A stretch of 64,000 nt of DNA from Pogonophryne albipinna (GCA_028583405.1 CM053261.1:14934783-14998782), one strand, 5' to 3'. Shown: positions 1 to 12,164, counted from the first letter of the stretch. Notes: generated by a model from the letters alone, not told the origin. Translations and numbers: made by a program.

Positions 1-288
1 TCAATCTCAGCGGCGGACGCCACCATGTCTTGATTGCCGGACGGCGAATCAGCGGACATGAGGGGATCCTGTCCCGACAAGCTAGCTTGGCGTGCTAACC
101 GCTGGCGGAGGCTCTTAATGGCGAAGCGGGTACAATGCCCGCACGAGCCGGGATTATCGATAGCCTCCCGGGCGTCAGACCCGGCGTCATGGGCGGGCCC
201 CATGGGGCCGGGCCCGCCCATCCAGGATTTGGGCCCACTGTTTTAATCAGGGCTGAATACAACATTTTAATTGTTTTATTATTATGTT
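1..288. other. GC- and CpG-rich leader of the window, no gene recognised
   Basis: This stretch is clearly richer in G+C and CpG than the AT-rich DNA that follows. It contains a strong inverted repeat at 190-220 with arms tgggcgggcc and ggcccgccca around an 11-nt loop. Short open frames cross it but none resembles a known protein. It could be the end of a mobile element that starts outside the window; nothing proves this. Confidence 0.4.
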
Positions 289-960
289 CAGTGGCGGCGC
301 CAGGGTATACTGGGGTAGGCTACAGCCATACCAAGAAATGGCTTAGCCCCACCATGAAAAATGATTTTAAAGTAAACAAAATAAAGTCCGCCAACTCGCG
401 CGGAGTAAATTGCACAGACAGCAGTAAATACCGAAGACTAGAAACGGTTTGAAAACTTTTGTCACGTCGTGATCATCTTCTCAATAGAACATCTTTGATA
501 ATGTCTTCTGGCCAATCAGAATCACGATAATGACGTGGTGTTGTTGCAGGAAGTCCCGACGGGGAATACTTTTGCTGTATACATCTCTATATACATCGAT
601 ACAACATTACATGTTGATAGAAATCAACACATAATGAAATAAGACCCCACGGTTTGATGATTGATAGGTGTGTGTGGGCTGTCTTTCATTTTGACAGACA
701 GAACAATGGGGGCTAGTATCCTCCCTTATCCACAATGTAAAGTAATTCACACAGCCTCTTCCCTCTTCTCTCTGTGAGGAGCAGCAGGTTCAGCTTTCAG
801 AACAAAGTAACACAAAATTAAAATGGCATTCATTTTTTTAAATATGTCGGGTAGTAATATATTTATTTATTTTTCTTCTCAAGAGAGTACCAGCATGTGT
901 ATTTTATGTTAGTATTTCAAAAGAATCCCCCCGGACCCCCCTGCAGGGGTTGGATTTTCA
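289..960. mobile_element. possible hAT-type non-autonomous element fragment
   Basis: The sequence from 289 starts with cagtggcggcgccag, which resembles the 5' terminal repeat of a fish hAT family. Near 925-950 there is a C-rich block like the internal 3' part of such elements. I find neither a matching inverted terminus nor a target-site duplication, so the limits are approximate and the call is tentative. Confidence 0.22.
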
Positions 961-3900
961 GCATGTCAATCTTTCACTTGTGGGGAAGTTGCAGGATTGG
1001 CTCCAGGTCGCCCTTTTTATTTACTACAAGACAAATGTGCCTTTTTATTTCATACAGTTCAATTTGGATTGAGACAGGGAAATAATCTGGATTCCCTGAC
1101 GTTGACGTCAAGATCACCAGCCAATCAGGATTGGCGTAATGAGATTGATGCTTCTGTTTGCATACGCGTTGAGGCGCATCCCATAGTGAGACATCGAACG
1201 GAGTGTTATGAATGAGAACACAAGTTAGTTAGTATGTGAGAACAAGACAGTATAAAAGTAACAACACAGGTTAGTCATGAGAGTGATGGACTTCAGATTA
1301 CATTAAAAGTCAATGTATTTAAAATGCTAACCACTCAGAGCACCTAATCCAGTTAATGGATGCAAAATGTTGTCATTAGTTCATTTTTGCGTTTTCAAAT
1401 GAACATGCATTAGTTAAACAACAGTATACATTCCAGATGGCAATAACAGTGACAAATTGGTCTAATTCAGTATGGGCAAGTATAGTTTTCCAGAACTCAA
1501 AATATTTCTCCTGTGAATCAAAAAGCAGTGAAACAATACCAGTATGCTGTTGAGTTATTATCCTTTTTAAAAATGTTCTCCTTTCAAATAGCTTTGCCCT
1601 TTTTCCTTGACTGACAGATGACTGACAATACATAAGGGTTAGGAACCAGAGTTGGGGCTATTGTAATGCTGTAGTTGGAGGATGGGAAAGGAGTAATTGT
1701 CGTTATTATAGGGGACTCATTTGTAAGGTCCATATGGTTCTGAAACAGAAACACAACAACAACACAATGTATTTGTCCTCCGTAATGTGGCAGCCATTTA
1801 CCTCCTCCTGTGCTTTTCAACATCTATAGAGGTGTTGAGAAAACCACTGCTCTCCACACTATGCTGTTCCCTCATGGCTGACCTGTTGGACAGTGTGGGT
1901 AATTTGTCCATTGTTAGCAAGTCTTTGGAGCTCAATTTGTTTATCAAATTGGGTCACATCCCCAGAGTGTGTGCGTGTCTGTTTTTTAAGTCAGAGAGTA
2001 AGAGTGAGGCTATGAGAGTTAAGAGGCTTTGTTTGTACGGCGCTGCCACTTCCACATCAAAACACACATCCATGCTAAATGCAAAGGGGCTGCCTCAAAA
2101 TGACAATTGCTTGGGATTTGCAAGGTGTAAAGCCACTGATGGATAAATAGGTAATCTAAAATAACCTGTAAGTGTTTGCGGATGGCTTTGAACGACGTTC
2201 TAAGCCTGATATTAGGGGTGCACCAGAGAGTTTATGTTAAATATGTTTGTTATTGTATTTGTTTTATTTAGCCAAAGGTCACACCCTAAATGACTATGCT
2301 AATAGCATCCATTCATTTCCTCATGATTGTACATATGTTTTGGTGTATAATCCCCAGGATCACAGTGATTACACTTCCTAATCTCGCAGAGTGGAAAGGG
2401 GATAATGGGCAGAGAAAATCAATCTTTTTTGCTCTTGACTATAAAGGAGCCTCGGAGGAGAAATGCTTCTTCTGTTGACAGAAAATTAAAAGCAAGCATG
2501 GAAACATAGAATGGGTGTGGTGTCAAACCCTTATCCATATCATGTTAAGTTAGTTGATAATGGCTCATAAATATGTACTCTTTACTACTGTAAGAGGAAG
2601 AGACTCTATCCCCACAGGGATTAGTATAGGTCATACTCAGACCTCTCAGTGTTGTCAGTTGGTAATGGTGGCTTTCGTGGTACGTGATCTTAAAAATGTA
2701 GTCAGTATAGAGGTTGGATATTACATAGAGTTGCATATTAATTTATTTTAGAAAAGTCAGACCATTTCCTGTTCTTATCAATCATCTGCTAAAGGTTTAA
2801 ATGTGTAAGAAGTAAAATATATTAGTACAAATGCTATACCTATACTCCTACATATTCCAGGTGTCTGAAGAAAAAAAGACAATACACGTATTTTGTGGAG
2901 CTATATCTAAGCCTACAGTTTAAAAATAGCAAGGCTTACATAAGGGACATTCAGCTTTCTCTTATTTAAGTTTTTAAAAAGTCAAACCTCCCTCATTAAA
3001 AGCACTTTATTGCCAACAAAAGAGCAACATATTCTCTCTTCATTGTTCACTGAGCAATTTGCACGGTCATAATTCCTGTGCAACTGCAGCGCAATGCAGG
3101 TATCATTTCCTTCTCTCCTCACTTTATAAACATTAAGTCTTAGCTCGTGAAAATGTGCCTGCACCATAAAGATTTGAGACATGATTAAAAGTTCTATTAA
3201 CCCGGTGTAAAATGTGGGTATGGAAATATGTAGTCATTCTTTTGGTCTGGTGCACTTAAGCAGGTCGAGAGGCGAGTTGGAGTTTGAGTGCGAGAGACTG
3301 GCAGTGTTTGGAGAGTGGAGCCAAGGCAATGTGGTGTAAAATTGGTTCTGAATTTATGCATCGTGTTATAACATGCACAGAGAGGTGTAAAATGAGACTG
3401 AGAGGGAGAAACAGACAAGACAAACTAATATGTTTTTCAAAAGGAGCACAGTTGTGGACTCAAGAATCAGCATCAAACATAATCAAAAACATTTATTTGT
3501 TTTAATCTCATGAACAAATGGCTTAATTTATTCAAACAAAGTAACACTTTATTTGGTCCATGATATATTCTAACTGTCATTTCATTGTATTTATTGCAAC
3601 TATGCTGACCTTTTTTCGCAATGAATGCATTTTCAGCAGATCATCTCCTATCTCACCAATAAAGGCATCATTCCAAAAAAAAAATGTTCTGGAAAATGGA
3701 AGGTGTTTTCTCCTCACAGGCTCACACATCAGAACATGATGTTTGTGTTTGCAGTCCTTGAGATAGGAATAGCAGAGGAGCTTCTTGCCTGAACTTTAAA
3801 TCCCATGTGGCTTGCCTTTGAAATAATCACTCGCAAGAACCATGTGATTCATGCCGTCTTCACTTCTGACTTGAACCGTGAAGAACTTTGAGAGGGAGAA

Positions 3901-5394
3901 TAAGTGCTTTTTGATTTGAGAAAAAAAAAGGAAATGCCTCACAGTGAAAAGGTAATAATATTGCCAATCAAGACCTGGCTGATCTTGCAAAAGATCAATC
4001 AAATAAATAGCATCAAATGTTGACGTATGCTTAAAGTCTTGGTCATAATATATGCTGAGGTGATGTGAGTAATTGTGATAAATGTAATCTGAGAACAGAG
4101 GTGGGGAATACAGAACGTGTGGCATCATATTATTAAAAGCTTAAACAATTGTGCGCCAGAGTGCTTTCAAATCAAAAATCAAAACAGCAGGGCTATAAAA
4201 AATAAAATGATCCATATTATAAATACTGGATAGAAAGGAAAAAAGTATCATAAATGAAAGAAGAGAGCGAGAGCTGTTTTTTTGCAAGTTTGAGAGTTAC
4301 CATGTTTACAGTCTTTTTAGTAAAGTCTTGGTCACCCTCAGTAGAAAATAATAACCCAAAGTTGAAAATGGGCTGCACCTAATCATCCATGGCTGAACTT
4401 AAGTGTGACTGACATATCAGCGACATAACCAGGAGCATTTAGGGCCGTGGGAGTTATCAATGCAACATATCCTTAATCTGTACCCAAGGAATAAAGGAAA
4501 GGATATATTGAAGTAGGATCACGTTGTGTGGCTTTGATTAAGTGAATGTGGGGAGGACATTTTCTGTGTGGCAAAAAAACACAAAACAACTTAGCTTTGG
4601 CTATTTATTTTAAACTAATAACCCTAAAGAGCCCCTATATGAAAAGAGAAATGGAAAATATGCCCTCACTTTGCAATAAAACTCTGTAAATATTAAGCAC
4701 AAACAGGTTGCCACCATGCAGGTCAAGGACCAATTCATTGCTCGCCCATATTGGCACACAGACAATCAGAGCACAAATTAACATATTGGAATATTTTTTG
4801 GCTAAAGGATGAAATACAATTACATATTGTTGCAAGTAAGATATACAAGCATATTTAGTAAGGCTGCAATTTCAAAGCATAACAAATAATCCCAATCCAA
4901 AAAAGGTATGGGCAGTATAAATAAATACATTAATAAAAAACTGATTAAATTATGGAAAAGATTGAGCAAATACTTGACTTGGGCAACACAATGTCAAATA
5001 TGTATCAGAGAAAGCTATTGCCACAATGTATTAGCAGCCCAGTGAACATCCAAATCAATTTGAGGTTTAATACCTACAGTCGCAACAGTGTACCCTCTTT
5101 GTTATAAAATGATCACATATTGCTGCCTGTCTATGTCTGTGAAGCTTTTGTTCTTTTGTGTTTGAACACATTTGGTGCTGCTGCCTTGAACATATTCTGT
5201 GATGTGTTCACCTTTTCTCTGCTGTCATGTAGATTTGAACAAAAGGCGAGCCAGTTAGAGAATCAAAACCTTCTTTAAATAGCAACATTTCAGAGACACT
5301 AAGAATTAAAGCTGAAGAATACACATATGTATTATACGCATAACTATTCAAGTACAAAATGGATGAAGTAGAATTTATCGTGACACAAAAGGGG

Positions 5395-5396
<2 letters not shown>
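961..5396. other. non-coding stretch, nothing recognised
   Basis: About 4.4 kb of AT-rich DNA with only short chance open frames on both strands. I see no protein motif, RNA gene, terminal repeat or clear tandem repeat. It may be astrotactin intron sequence or intergenic DNA. Confidence 0.5.

Positions 5397-5468
<72 letters not shown>
5397..5468. repeat. (TG)n microsatellite, 36 uninterrupted units
   Basis: A perfect TG run of 72 bp, followed by a degenerate tgcgtgcatgcgtgtg tail. Reading frames crossing it give long Thr-His or Val-Cys runs on the two strands; these are artefacts and not genes. Confidence 0.97.
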
Positions 5469-5472
<4 letters not shown>

Positions 5473-6159
5473 CATGCGTGTGATCCATATGACAGGTGAA
5501 TTGTTCTTCCAGACACACAGGTTTGATAAATAACACACACAAGAATACATCTGAAACAAGGTGCAAGAGTTTTTCAGAAATATTGCCCTGGGTATTTTCT
5601 ATTTCACTGCTTCTCTTCCCTTTGCAATGCATTTTCCTTTGTCTTGATGTTACTTTTCTCCAAACTGAGTGCCATGAAAAAACATCCACTTTCAGAACAC
5701 TAAGGCTAAACTCCAGCATGTCGGTACTACACAACGTAATTACTGGGCCGTACAAATTTCACTTTCACAGTCCCTCTAACAGTTCCAATGTCAATAGATA
5801 ATTGCACAGTCTTTTTCATATGCACATCTGTCTATCTGCTTTGAAACCATCTGTTTTGTTACAACACTGAATACAAACAAAACACTCATTTCCATGCCAA
5901 AAAGCTATCTTCTGTATATGCGGTTATTTCCAAAGTGTTATAAGTACCATGGTTACCTCCAATCAACACTTTGAAAAGGTGCAATACATTGTGGGAAATA
6001 TGCTTTATTCATTACATTCTCCTCACACTCACCTTTATTGTTTACTCTCTTTTGATAAGGCAAATGTGCCTGCTGTCATCAATAACATTCTCCTTCATGA
6101 AGAAAAGCATGTTTTTCTGTTTTTAAACACATACACTCTTTGATTATAAAATCAAGTGG
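5469..6159. other. non-coding stretch, nothing recognised
   Basis: AT-rich sequence without recognisable coding, RNA or mobile-element features. Confidence 0.5.
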
Positions 6160-6440
6160 AGTACAAATATCTTGTTACTGTAATTAAGTACATTTACATC
6201 AAAGTGCTTTCCATTACATATTACACATGCCAGACATGTACTGTAAAAGTGAATACATCAAATTGGGGTGAAGTGTCTTGCTCAAGGAGACAAAGTTATG
6301 GGTACTTTTTACTTAAGTACATTTCGGAGCTGATACTTTTTTACTTTTACTTGAGTAAAGAAGTTTAGTCATTACTTTTACCAGAGTATTTTTAAACACG
6401 AGTATGTGTACTTCTACTTGAGTAAAAGATGTGTTTACTT
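6160..6440. repeat. dispersed repeat with ACTTGAGTA-type inverted motifs
   Basis: Within about 280 bp the words acttaagta, acttgagta and ttacttttac recur in both orientations, for example near 6310, 6350 and 6415. A segment at about 6262-6285 (ggggtgaagtgtcttgctca) is the reverse complement of part of the SINE body seen near 46800. The arrangement looks like a small palindromic fish repeat, probably a MITE, next to a SINE-derived scrap. No target-site duplication was found. Confidence 0.4.
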
Positions 6441-8129
6441 TTGCCATCTCTTCTCCCAACCCCCATCATTTCAGAAAATGCAGGCCAATGTTAACTCTGA
6501 TCTTCTCTTTCTCTTTTTGTGAAGCCTTTTAGTCAAAGAACATAATTATTCGGTGGAGAAACATCTGGAAGATATCCTTCAGCCGAACACTCGGTCATGT
6601 ATCTTCTTTATATCTGGGAAGTCACTCTTATAAATGCAGGGATGGCCAACCTTCATATATAAGGAGAAGGACTCACATGCACTAATATGCATGCACGGCA
6701 CCAAAATAGAGAATCAAGAGATTACAACACACAGAGGGAGTGTTATTCTCTGATCAGGACCCATCCATGTTCATAGCAAATAGTTGTTTGCTCATTTAGC
6801 ATCGGGGAAATTATTAATTGTGATATATTAATACTGTAATAATAATACATTTTATTTCTATAGCGCTTTTCTTGAACCCAAAGACGCTTTAAAATGGACG
6901 TTTAATCATTGATTAATTATGTAATAGTTTCAAAATGTGTATTTTCCTGTATTCCAACTCAATGATTATGAATGTGTTATTGTACTAGTACAGCAGTGCA
7001 GAAATGGGCCCACGAGAACTAATGACAGGAAAAGTTAGAGGGAGCTCATAAATGAAAATGAGACAAAACAAAGAAAGGGAAAAATAAAGGGCTCAAAAAA
7101 GTGTTGGAGGAAGCGAGAATGAGATGTCACATTTATAAAGCGAAGCAAGAGTGATTTGGTGTTAAAAGGGTTTCAGGGGAAAGGTAAGAAAAACAGCGTG
7201 ACAAGTGACTGTTATACAAGGAGTAAAACACTCATACATAAGTTAAAGATTTCAGAAAGTACACATGAGAGAGAAAAAAGTAGAGGAAATGGTTATACAA
7301 TCATTCCTCTAATGACATGGATTAGTTGAGGTATAGAAGGGGTGATGAGTTCTATCTGAATAGCAAAAGCGTATCATCTTCTAATAGGTTAGGTTATATT
7401 CGGAGGGCACATGACATTTATCATAGTACTTTGACATACTGTATTTTACACCAGCACGAGCAGGTAATGATTCACCATATCTACTGAAATGATAGAATAA
7501 GATTCAAAGACTGCAAGAAACTCTACCATGGAATTCTTACCAATTTGTGAGTAGACATAATTGTTTCTGAATAAATGAATCATTTGAAGACATTAAACTG
7601 ATTTCTAATGTATTTTTCAGATGGAGCCATGTGCTTTAACAGTATTAAAGGAAATGCACTTCTGCATGTGAAATTATGTCACAAGAACCAATAATAATGG
7701 TTAGGAATGATACATTTGCCTTTTTATGGCGGGTACAGCTATTTTCTGGTTTTTCATAGTCATCTATTATAGTAAGAATTATTTTTATTGTTTTCTCTTT
7801 TGCTCAGTGTACTCAGCTATCGTTTTTTGTTTTCCCCATTTACCATGGCTTAAAAATGAAAATAAATCTCAGTTTCATATTGAGCATCATACAAATATAT
7901 TTATTATATTGAAAGACTGAAGGTGCACTGCCAATTATTATTCACAAAACATTTGAGAAATATATGGGCATAGATATTTGCTAGATAAGTGGTTCCAAAA
8001 CACCTGTGTATTTTCTTTTGGATTGGCTAAATTAGATGTTTTTAGTCGAACGAGAGCTGTTGCCTTCAAGTTCTAGGCTGGCTGAGCACAATTTATAATT
8101 AGCTGTGGTAAAGCACAACAAGATTAATA
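6441..8129. other. non-coding stretch, one short repeat tail
   Basis: No gene recognised. A short segment at about 6838-6892 (ttctatagcgcttttc and context) resembles the 3' tail shared by several fish SINEs and LINEs, in minus orientation. The rest is featureless AT-rich DNA. Confidence 0.45.
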
Positions 8130-8241
8130 ACGGTTATGTAACCGGTTATGGCGCGGTGTTGATCAGACGTAGTTCAGTTGTCGCTCTGCCCTAATATTGT
8201 AAATTAACTATTTTGAACGCGGGAGGTAAAAGGAAAACGCA

Positions 8242-8804
8242 ATGTACACAATCATAACGGTGTTACTAAGGCCTCCACGCAAGAAAACAACTAAAAAGGA
8301 CAACGTTTTGGAAACTTTATCCGAGGAAGATTGGCCACCGCTGTCTCAACCTGGCCTTACTTCCGACATGGAACACGAGGCGGGAGAAGAGCTGTCGCAG
8401 GATAAATCCTCAGGTGAAATTCTGAGTGCAATCAACAATTTAAAGAAAGACCTGAAGGAAGACTTTGCATCAAAATGTAATACGGTGATACACTCAATAC
8501 AATCTATCGAAGGCGAACTAAAACAATACTCTGGCCGATTAACGGAGGCTGAGGAGCGGCTTGGAGCGGTGGAAGACGATGCCTCAGCGCTGAATAAAAG
8601 CTGTTTTTCCATGACGTCGCCAAGGAGACGGATAAAAAGCGCAGGGCCTACGATGGAGTTAAAACGAGGTGCAGAGACATGGGTCTACGCGGTATGGAAT
8701 ACAATATCCATCCTCTTTCCGAGTGACACATGACGGCAACTCTCACCTCTCCACCGGATGTACACACGTTCCTGGAAAAGATCAAGGAGAGGCCCAGAGA
8801 TTGA
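8242..8804 (+). pseudogene. L1 ORF1 remnant with the RNA-binding core deleted
   Basis: In intact L1 elements ORF1 encodes an RNA-binding nucleic-acid chaperone that packages the LINE RNA. Here the N-terminal part is open from the ATG at 8242. It shows a basic segment (RKKTTKKD), an acidic stretch, and a helical coiled-coil-like region (SAINNLKKDLKEDFASK and on to EERLGAVEDD). Near 8600 it jumps out of frame to sequence typical of the family's C-terminal domain: KETDKKRRAYDGV, then FRVTHDG in another frame, then VHTFLEKIKERPRD. Most of the RRM-like middle domain is missing, and at least two frameshifts and a stop follow. The family call rests on the C-terminal motifs and on ORF2 downstream; the exact start is uncertain. 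Confidence 0.7.
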
Positions 8805-8864
8805 ACAGTTCTGTGAAAGCACCTGGTGAGATTACCATAAAGAATGGCCTGCAGTATATTACTT

Positions 8865-9193
8865 GTGACGGCTCCTACACACGGCGGCGTGCGTTGTCGC
8901 CTGCCGGCGGGGGGGGCTGCAACTCGACCAACAACCAATCACATTAATCTCCCGCCCCAGACACACAAGCACGCGGTTTGATTGGCTAGAGCTTGCACTG
9001 GCATATGATTCGATTGGCTGACGTCTCCGTCGAGGCGGCAAAAGTAGAACATTGCTCTACTTTTGCAGCGAGCACCGCGAGTGAAGCTACGCTTTGCTCC
9101 CACAATGCAGTTCGGCGAATCGTGACGTCACCCCATTCAAAGTGAATGGGCAGAAGCGTTGAAGCGGACGCCGCCGTGTGTAGGCTCCGTTAC
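8865..9193. mobile_element. 329-bp MITE with 29-bp terminal inverted repeats
   Basis: The ends 8865-8893 and 9165-9193 are inverted copies of each other apart from a few mismatches; both carry the core cctacacacggcggcgt. The interior is GC-rich with no ORF and includes a second inverted motif around cattcaaagtgaatg. It sits between the ORF1 remnant and ORF2 of the L1 and is therefore younger than the L1. I could not find a clean target-site duplication, so the superfamily (PIF/Harbinger or hAT) is open. Confidence 0.75.
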
Positions 9194-9353
9194 TGTAAAA
9201 GGACTAAATCTACTATATACACTGTCAAAGTAAAGTTTTGTCTTTGCAGTATTTAGCAGTAATAATATGTATGTAGGCTATACACTGGTATATCTGTTTA
9301 CAGGTATTATATTACGCTGTTGAAGAAGTGTGTTTTATGTTATTGATACTGTT

Positions 9354-9746
9354 TGTCACGATTCTCATGTCATGTCACATTTCTATGTCTAGGTTTGGGT
9401 GTTTTTGCTGTTCTCTCTGTCATGTTTTCCTCCTGGGTTATTGTCTGGTCCTTTTCCCTGTGTTTTTCCTCCCGTCGTTAGTTCCCTGGTGTGTCTAGTT
9501 ATCTGATTGTGTTCACCTGTGGCCCTTGTGTTTCTCCTCCCCTGCCCGGCTGTTTCTCGTCTTGTGATTAACCCGCCCTGTATTTAGTCTTGTCTCTTCC
9601 TGTGTTCAGTGTTGGTGCTTCTTTCGTTTGTGACTGAGTTCACCGGTGAGTGTTCTGTTTTGTCTATGTTTATTTAGTTATCCTTGAAATAAAGGTTTTT
9701 CACTTTAATCTGCATTTGGGTCCTGCTTGCTGCACACACCGTGACA
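9354..9746 (+). repeat. 5' LTR
   Basis: 393 bp, TG...CA ends with inverted TGTCACG/CGTGACA termini, and an AATAAA polyadenylation signal at 9688-9693. It differs from the 3' LTR at only two positions (gattaaccc versus gattacccc, and gcttctttc versus gcttcattc), about 0.5 percent, which implies a recent insertion. Confidence 0.95.
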
Positions 9747-9763
9747 GAACGACCCAACCACAA

Positions 9764-12034
9764 ATGGACCCAGCAGATGATCCATGGGAGGTTGAATTAC
9801 AGCATTTAACCTTCTATCTGGCTTGCTGCTTCGATTGGTGGAAGGGAGCGTCCAGTGTTCGGCAGAAGAGGGCCGCTCTGGTAGAGGCGCTCCGGTTGGC
9901 AGCAGAGAAACCATGTTTTGTTGAATTCTTACCTGACTGGATTTTGGACTTCCTTTCAACATGTGATTCCTGGCATGCTAGCTCCCTGTCTCCCAAATCC
10001 CAACCTGGCACCATACGCCTTGGTGGGTTCCGCCTGAAGTCAACCCGTGCTTCTGCCCCAGTTCCTGCTCCTGTCCAGGAGTCGTATTCTGGAACTCGTT
10101 TGGCTTATGGAGGTCCACGGAGTATTCAGGCGGCTGCTAAGAGAAGGAGTCGCAAGGCCAAGCTAGCAGCCCGAGCCCCAAGAGCCATGGTTCCAGCCCC
10201 AGTTCTGGCCCCAGCAGCCATGGTCCCAGACCCAGTTCTGGCCCCAGCAGCCATGGTCCCAGACCCAGTTCTGGCCCCAGCAGCCATGGTCCTGGCCCCA
10301 GTGCTGGCCCCAGCAGCCATGGTTCCGGCCCCAGTTCCGACTCCAGCTCCTCGTCACCTGTTGACTCATCGGCCGATGCCAGCTCCCCGAGTCCTGTCGG
10401 CGTACCGGCCGACTCCAGCACCTCGTCTCCTGTTGGCTCTCCAGCCAACACCAGCTCCCCGTGTCCTGTCGGCGTACCGACCGACACAAGTCCCCTCTCA
10501 AGTCCCCTCCCGAGTCCCCTCCCGAGTCCCCTCTCGAGTCTCCTCTCCAGTTCCTTCTCCAGTCTCCTCTCGAGTCCCCTCTCGAGTCCCCTCTCGAGTC
10601 CCCTCTCCAGTTCCTTCTCGAGTCTCCTCTCGAGTTCCCTCTCGAGTCCCCTCTCGAGTCCCCTCTCCAGTTCCCTCTCGAGTCCCCTCTCCAGTTCCCT
10701 CTCCAGTTCCCTCTCCAGTTCCCTCTCGAGTCCCCTCTCCAGTTCCCTCTCCAGTTCCCTCTCCAGTTCCCTCTCCAGTTCCCTCTCGAGTCCCCTCTCC
10801 AGTTCCCTCTCCAGTTCCCTCTCCAGTTCCCTCTCGAGTCCCCTCTCCAGTTCCCTCTCGAGTCCCCTCTCCAGTTCCCTCTCGAGTCCCCTCTCGAGTC
10901 CCCTCTCGAGTCCCCTCTCCAGTTCCCTCTCCAGTTCCCTCTCGAGTCCCCTCTCCAGTTCCCTCTCCAGTTCCCTCTCGAGTCCCCTCTCCAGTCCCCT
11001 CTCCAGTTCCCTCTCCAGTTCCCTCTCCAGTTCCCTCTCGAGTCCCCTCTCGAGTTCCCTCTCGAGTCTCCTCTCGAGTCCCCTCTCGAGTTCCCTCTCG
11101 AGTTCCCTCTCGAGTCTCCTCTCGAGTCCCCTCTCCAGTTCCCTCTCGAGTTCCCTCTCGAGTCTCCTCTCGAGTCTCCTCTCGAGTCCCCTCTCCAGTT
11201 CCCTCTCCAGTTCCCTCCCGAGTCCCCTCTCCAGTTCCCTCTCAAGTCCCTACCCAAGTGTCGTTGGAGGTTCCGCTGGGGGTCCTACCAACTCTTTGTC
11301 TTGTGCCGTTGGAGGCCCCACCGACTACTCTCCTGCCGGGGGTCCTGCCAACCCTGTGTCCTGTCCCGTTGGAGGCCCCGCCGACTACTCTTCTGCCGGG
11401 GGTCCTGCCAACCCCGTGTCCTGTGTCGTTGGAGGCCCCGCCGACTACTCTTCTGCCGGGGGTCCTGCCAGCCCTATGTCCTGTGCCGTTGGAGGTCCCG
11501 CCGACTACTCTTCTGCCGGGGGTTCTGCCAGTCCTATGTCCTGTGCCGTTGGAGGCCCTGCCGACTACTCTCCTGCCGGGGGTCCTGCCAACCCTATGTC
11601 CTGTGCCGTTGGAGGTCCCGCCGACTGCTCTCCTTCCAGGTGTCCTGCCAAACCTATGTCCTGTGCCATTGGAGGTCCCGCCGACTACTCTTCCGCTGGG
11701 GGTCCTGCCAACTCCATGTCCCGTGCCGTTGGGGGTCCTGCCAACTCCATGTCCCGTGCCGTTGGAGGTTCCGCCGACTGCTCTCCTGCCGGCCCTGTGT
11801 CCTCTTCCGTGGGGAATCTTGCCGACACCTGTCCCACCGGCTCCGGATCCTGTCCGGTCGACACCGGCTCCTGCCCGGCCTCCGGAGCTGTCCGGTCTTC
11901 GCCCCTCCTCGAACTCTGCCTTGCCCCCGGGCCGTCCGCCCGAGACCCCCTCCTCGAACTCTGCCTTGCCCCCGGGCCGTCCGCCCGAAAACCCCTTTTC
12001 GAACTCGGCCTTGCCCCCGGGCCGTCCGCCCTAG
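9764..12034 (+). CDS. repeat-built proline/serine-rich protein of the LTR element
   Basis: I do not recognise this 756-residue protein as a known enzyme or structural protein. The frame is open further upstream into the LTR, but the ATG at 9764 lies 17 bp inside the interior and gives an N-terminus typical of Gypsy Gag (Met-Asp-Pro-Ala). Residues 1 to about 100 are non-repetitive and helix-like ([19 protein letters not shown], then [14 protein letters not shown]). A basic patch follows ([17 protein letters not shown]), then low-complexity repeats: five 11-residue [15 protein letters not shown] units, about 250 residues of four-residue (R/P)VPS units, 20-residue [24 protein letters not shown] units, and 15-residue [13 protein letters not shown] units. 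No CCHC knuckle, protease, RT or integrase signature is visible. It may be a diverged Gag-like protein of a non-autonomous element. The ORF is intact; function is unknown. Confidence 0.7.
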   Translation: MDPADDPWEVELQHLTFYLACCFDWWKGASSVRQKRAALVEALRLAAEKPCFVEFLPDWILDFLSTCDSWHASSLSPKSQPGTIRLGGFRLKSTRASAPVPAPVQESYSGTRLAYGGPRSIQAAAKRRSRKAKLAARAPRAMVPAPVLAPAAMVPDPVLAPAAMVPDPVLAPAAMVLAPVLAPAAMVPAPVPTPAPRHLLTHRPMPAPRVLSAYRPTPAPRLLLALQPTPAPRVLSAYRPTQVPSQVPSRVPSRVPSRVSSPVPSPVSSRVPSRVPSRVPSPVPSRVSSRVPSRVPSRVPSPVPSRVPSPVPSPVPSPVPSRVPSPVPSPVPSPVPSPVPSRVPSPVPSPVPSPVPSRVPSPVPSRVPSPVPSRVPSRVPSRVPSPVPSPVPSRVPSPVPSPVPSRVPSPVPSPVPSPVPSPVPSRVPSRVPSRVSSRVPSRVPSRVPSRVSSRVPSPVPSRVPSRVSSRVSSRVPSPVPSPVPSRVPSPVPSQVPTQVSLEVPLGVLPTLCLVPLEAPPTTLLPGVLPTLCPVPLEAPPTTLLPGVLPTPCPVSLEAPPTTLLPGVLPALCPVPLEVPPTTLLPGVLPVLCPVPLEALPTTLLPGVLPTLCPVPLEVPPTALLPGVLPNLCPVPLEVPPTTLPLGVLPTPCPVPLGVLPTPCPVPLEVPPTALLPALCPLPWGILPTPVPPAPDPVRSTPAPARPPELSGLRPSSNSALPPGRPPETPSSNSALPPGRPPENPFSNSALPPGRPP
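10184..10350 (+). repeat. 33-bp tandem repeat, about 5 copies
   Basis: Copies begin with gccatgg at 10184, 10217, 10250, 10283 and 10316, exactly 33 bp apart. They encode the [15 protein letters not shown] units of the LTR element ORF. Confidence 0.93.
10488..11259 (+). repeat. 12-bp minisatellite, about 64 copies
   Basis: The unit alternates between agtcccctctcg and agttccctctcc variants with almost no indels. Because the unit length is a multiple of 3, the array stays open in several frames on both strands, which explains long overlapping ORFs such as the one on the minus strand at 10163-11257. Confidence 0.95.
11262..11789 (+). repeat. 60-bp tandem repeat, about 8-9 copies
   Basis: Successive copies are exactly 60 bp apart (for example ggtcctgccaac at 11341, 11401 and 11581). 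The last copies include a shorter 33-bp unit near 11701-11766. They encode the 20-residue units of the LTR element ORF. Confidence 0.95.
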
Positions 12035-12070
12035 ACCCCCTCTTCGAACTCTGCCTTGCCCTGGGCTGTC
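11899..12070 (+). repeat. 45-bp tandem repeat, about 4 copies
   Basis: The word gaact(c)t/g of successive units occurs at 11911, 11956, 12001 and 12046, exactly 45 bp apart. They encode the [13 protein letters not shown] units at the C-terminus of the LTR element ORF. Confidence 0.93.
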
Positions 12071-12164
12071 AGCCAAGGCCCGTCCTCCGGACCCCCTCCA
12101 CCCACCCTGCTGGACGTTGTTGGATTTTGTTTTGGTGTTTAGGGACGTCTAGAATCCGTCCCTT

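Noticed and set aside
5208..5755. Minus-strand ORFs with long His-Thr runs
   Set aside because: They are translations of the (TG)n microsatellite with no other protein signal.
8865..9201. TTA-type target duplication for the MITE
   Set aside because: The left flank has tta and the right has taa in reverse sense; they are not a direct repeat, so no duplication is claimed.
10163..11257. 364-codon minus-strand ORF (Gly/Arg/Asp/Trp repeats)
   Set aside because: It is the mirror of the 12-bp minisatellite and lacks any independent support as a gene.
10488..11259. Regular short repeats that might be read as a CRISPR-like array
   Set aside because: The 12-bp units are contiguous with no spacers, lie inside an LTR retrotransposon and are in a eukaryotic genome.
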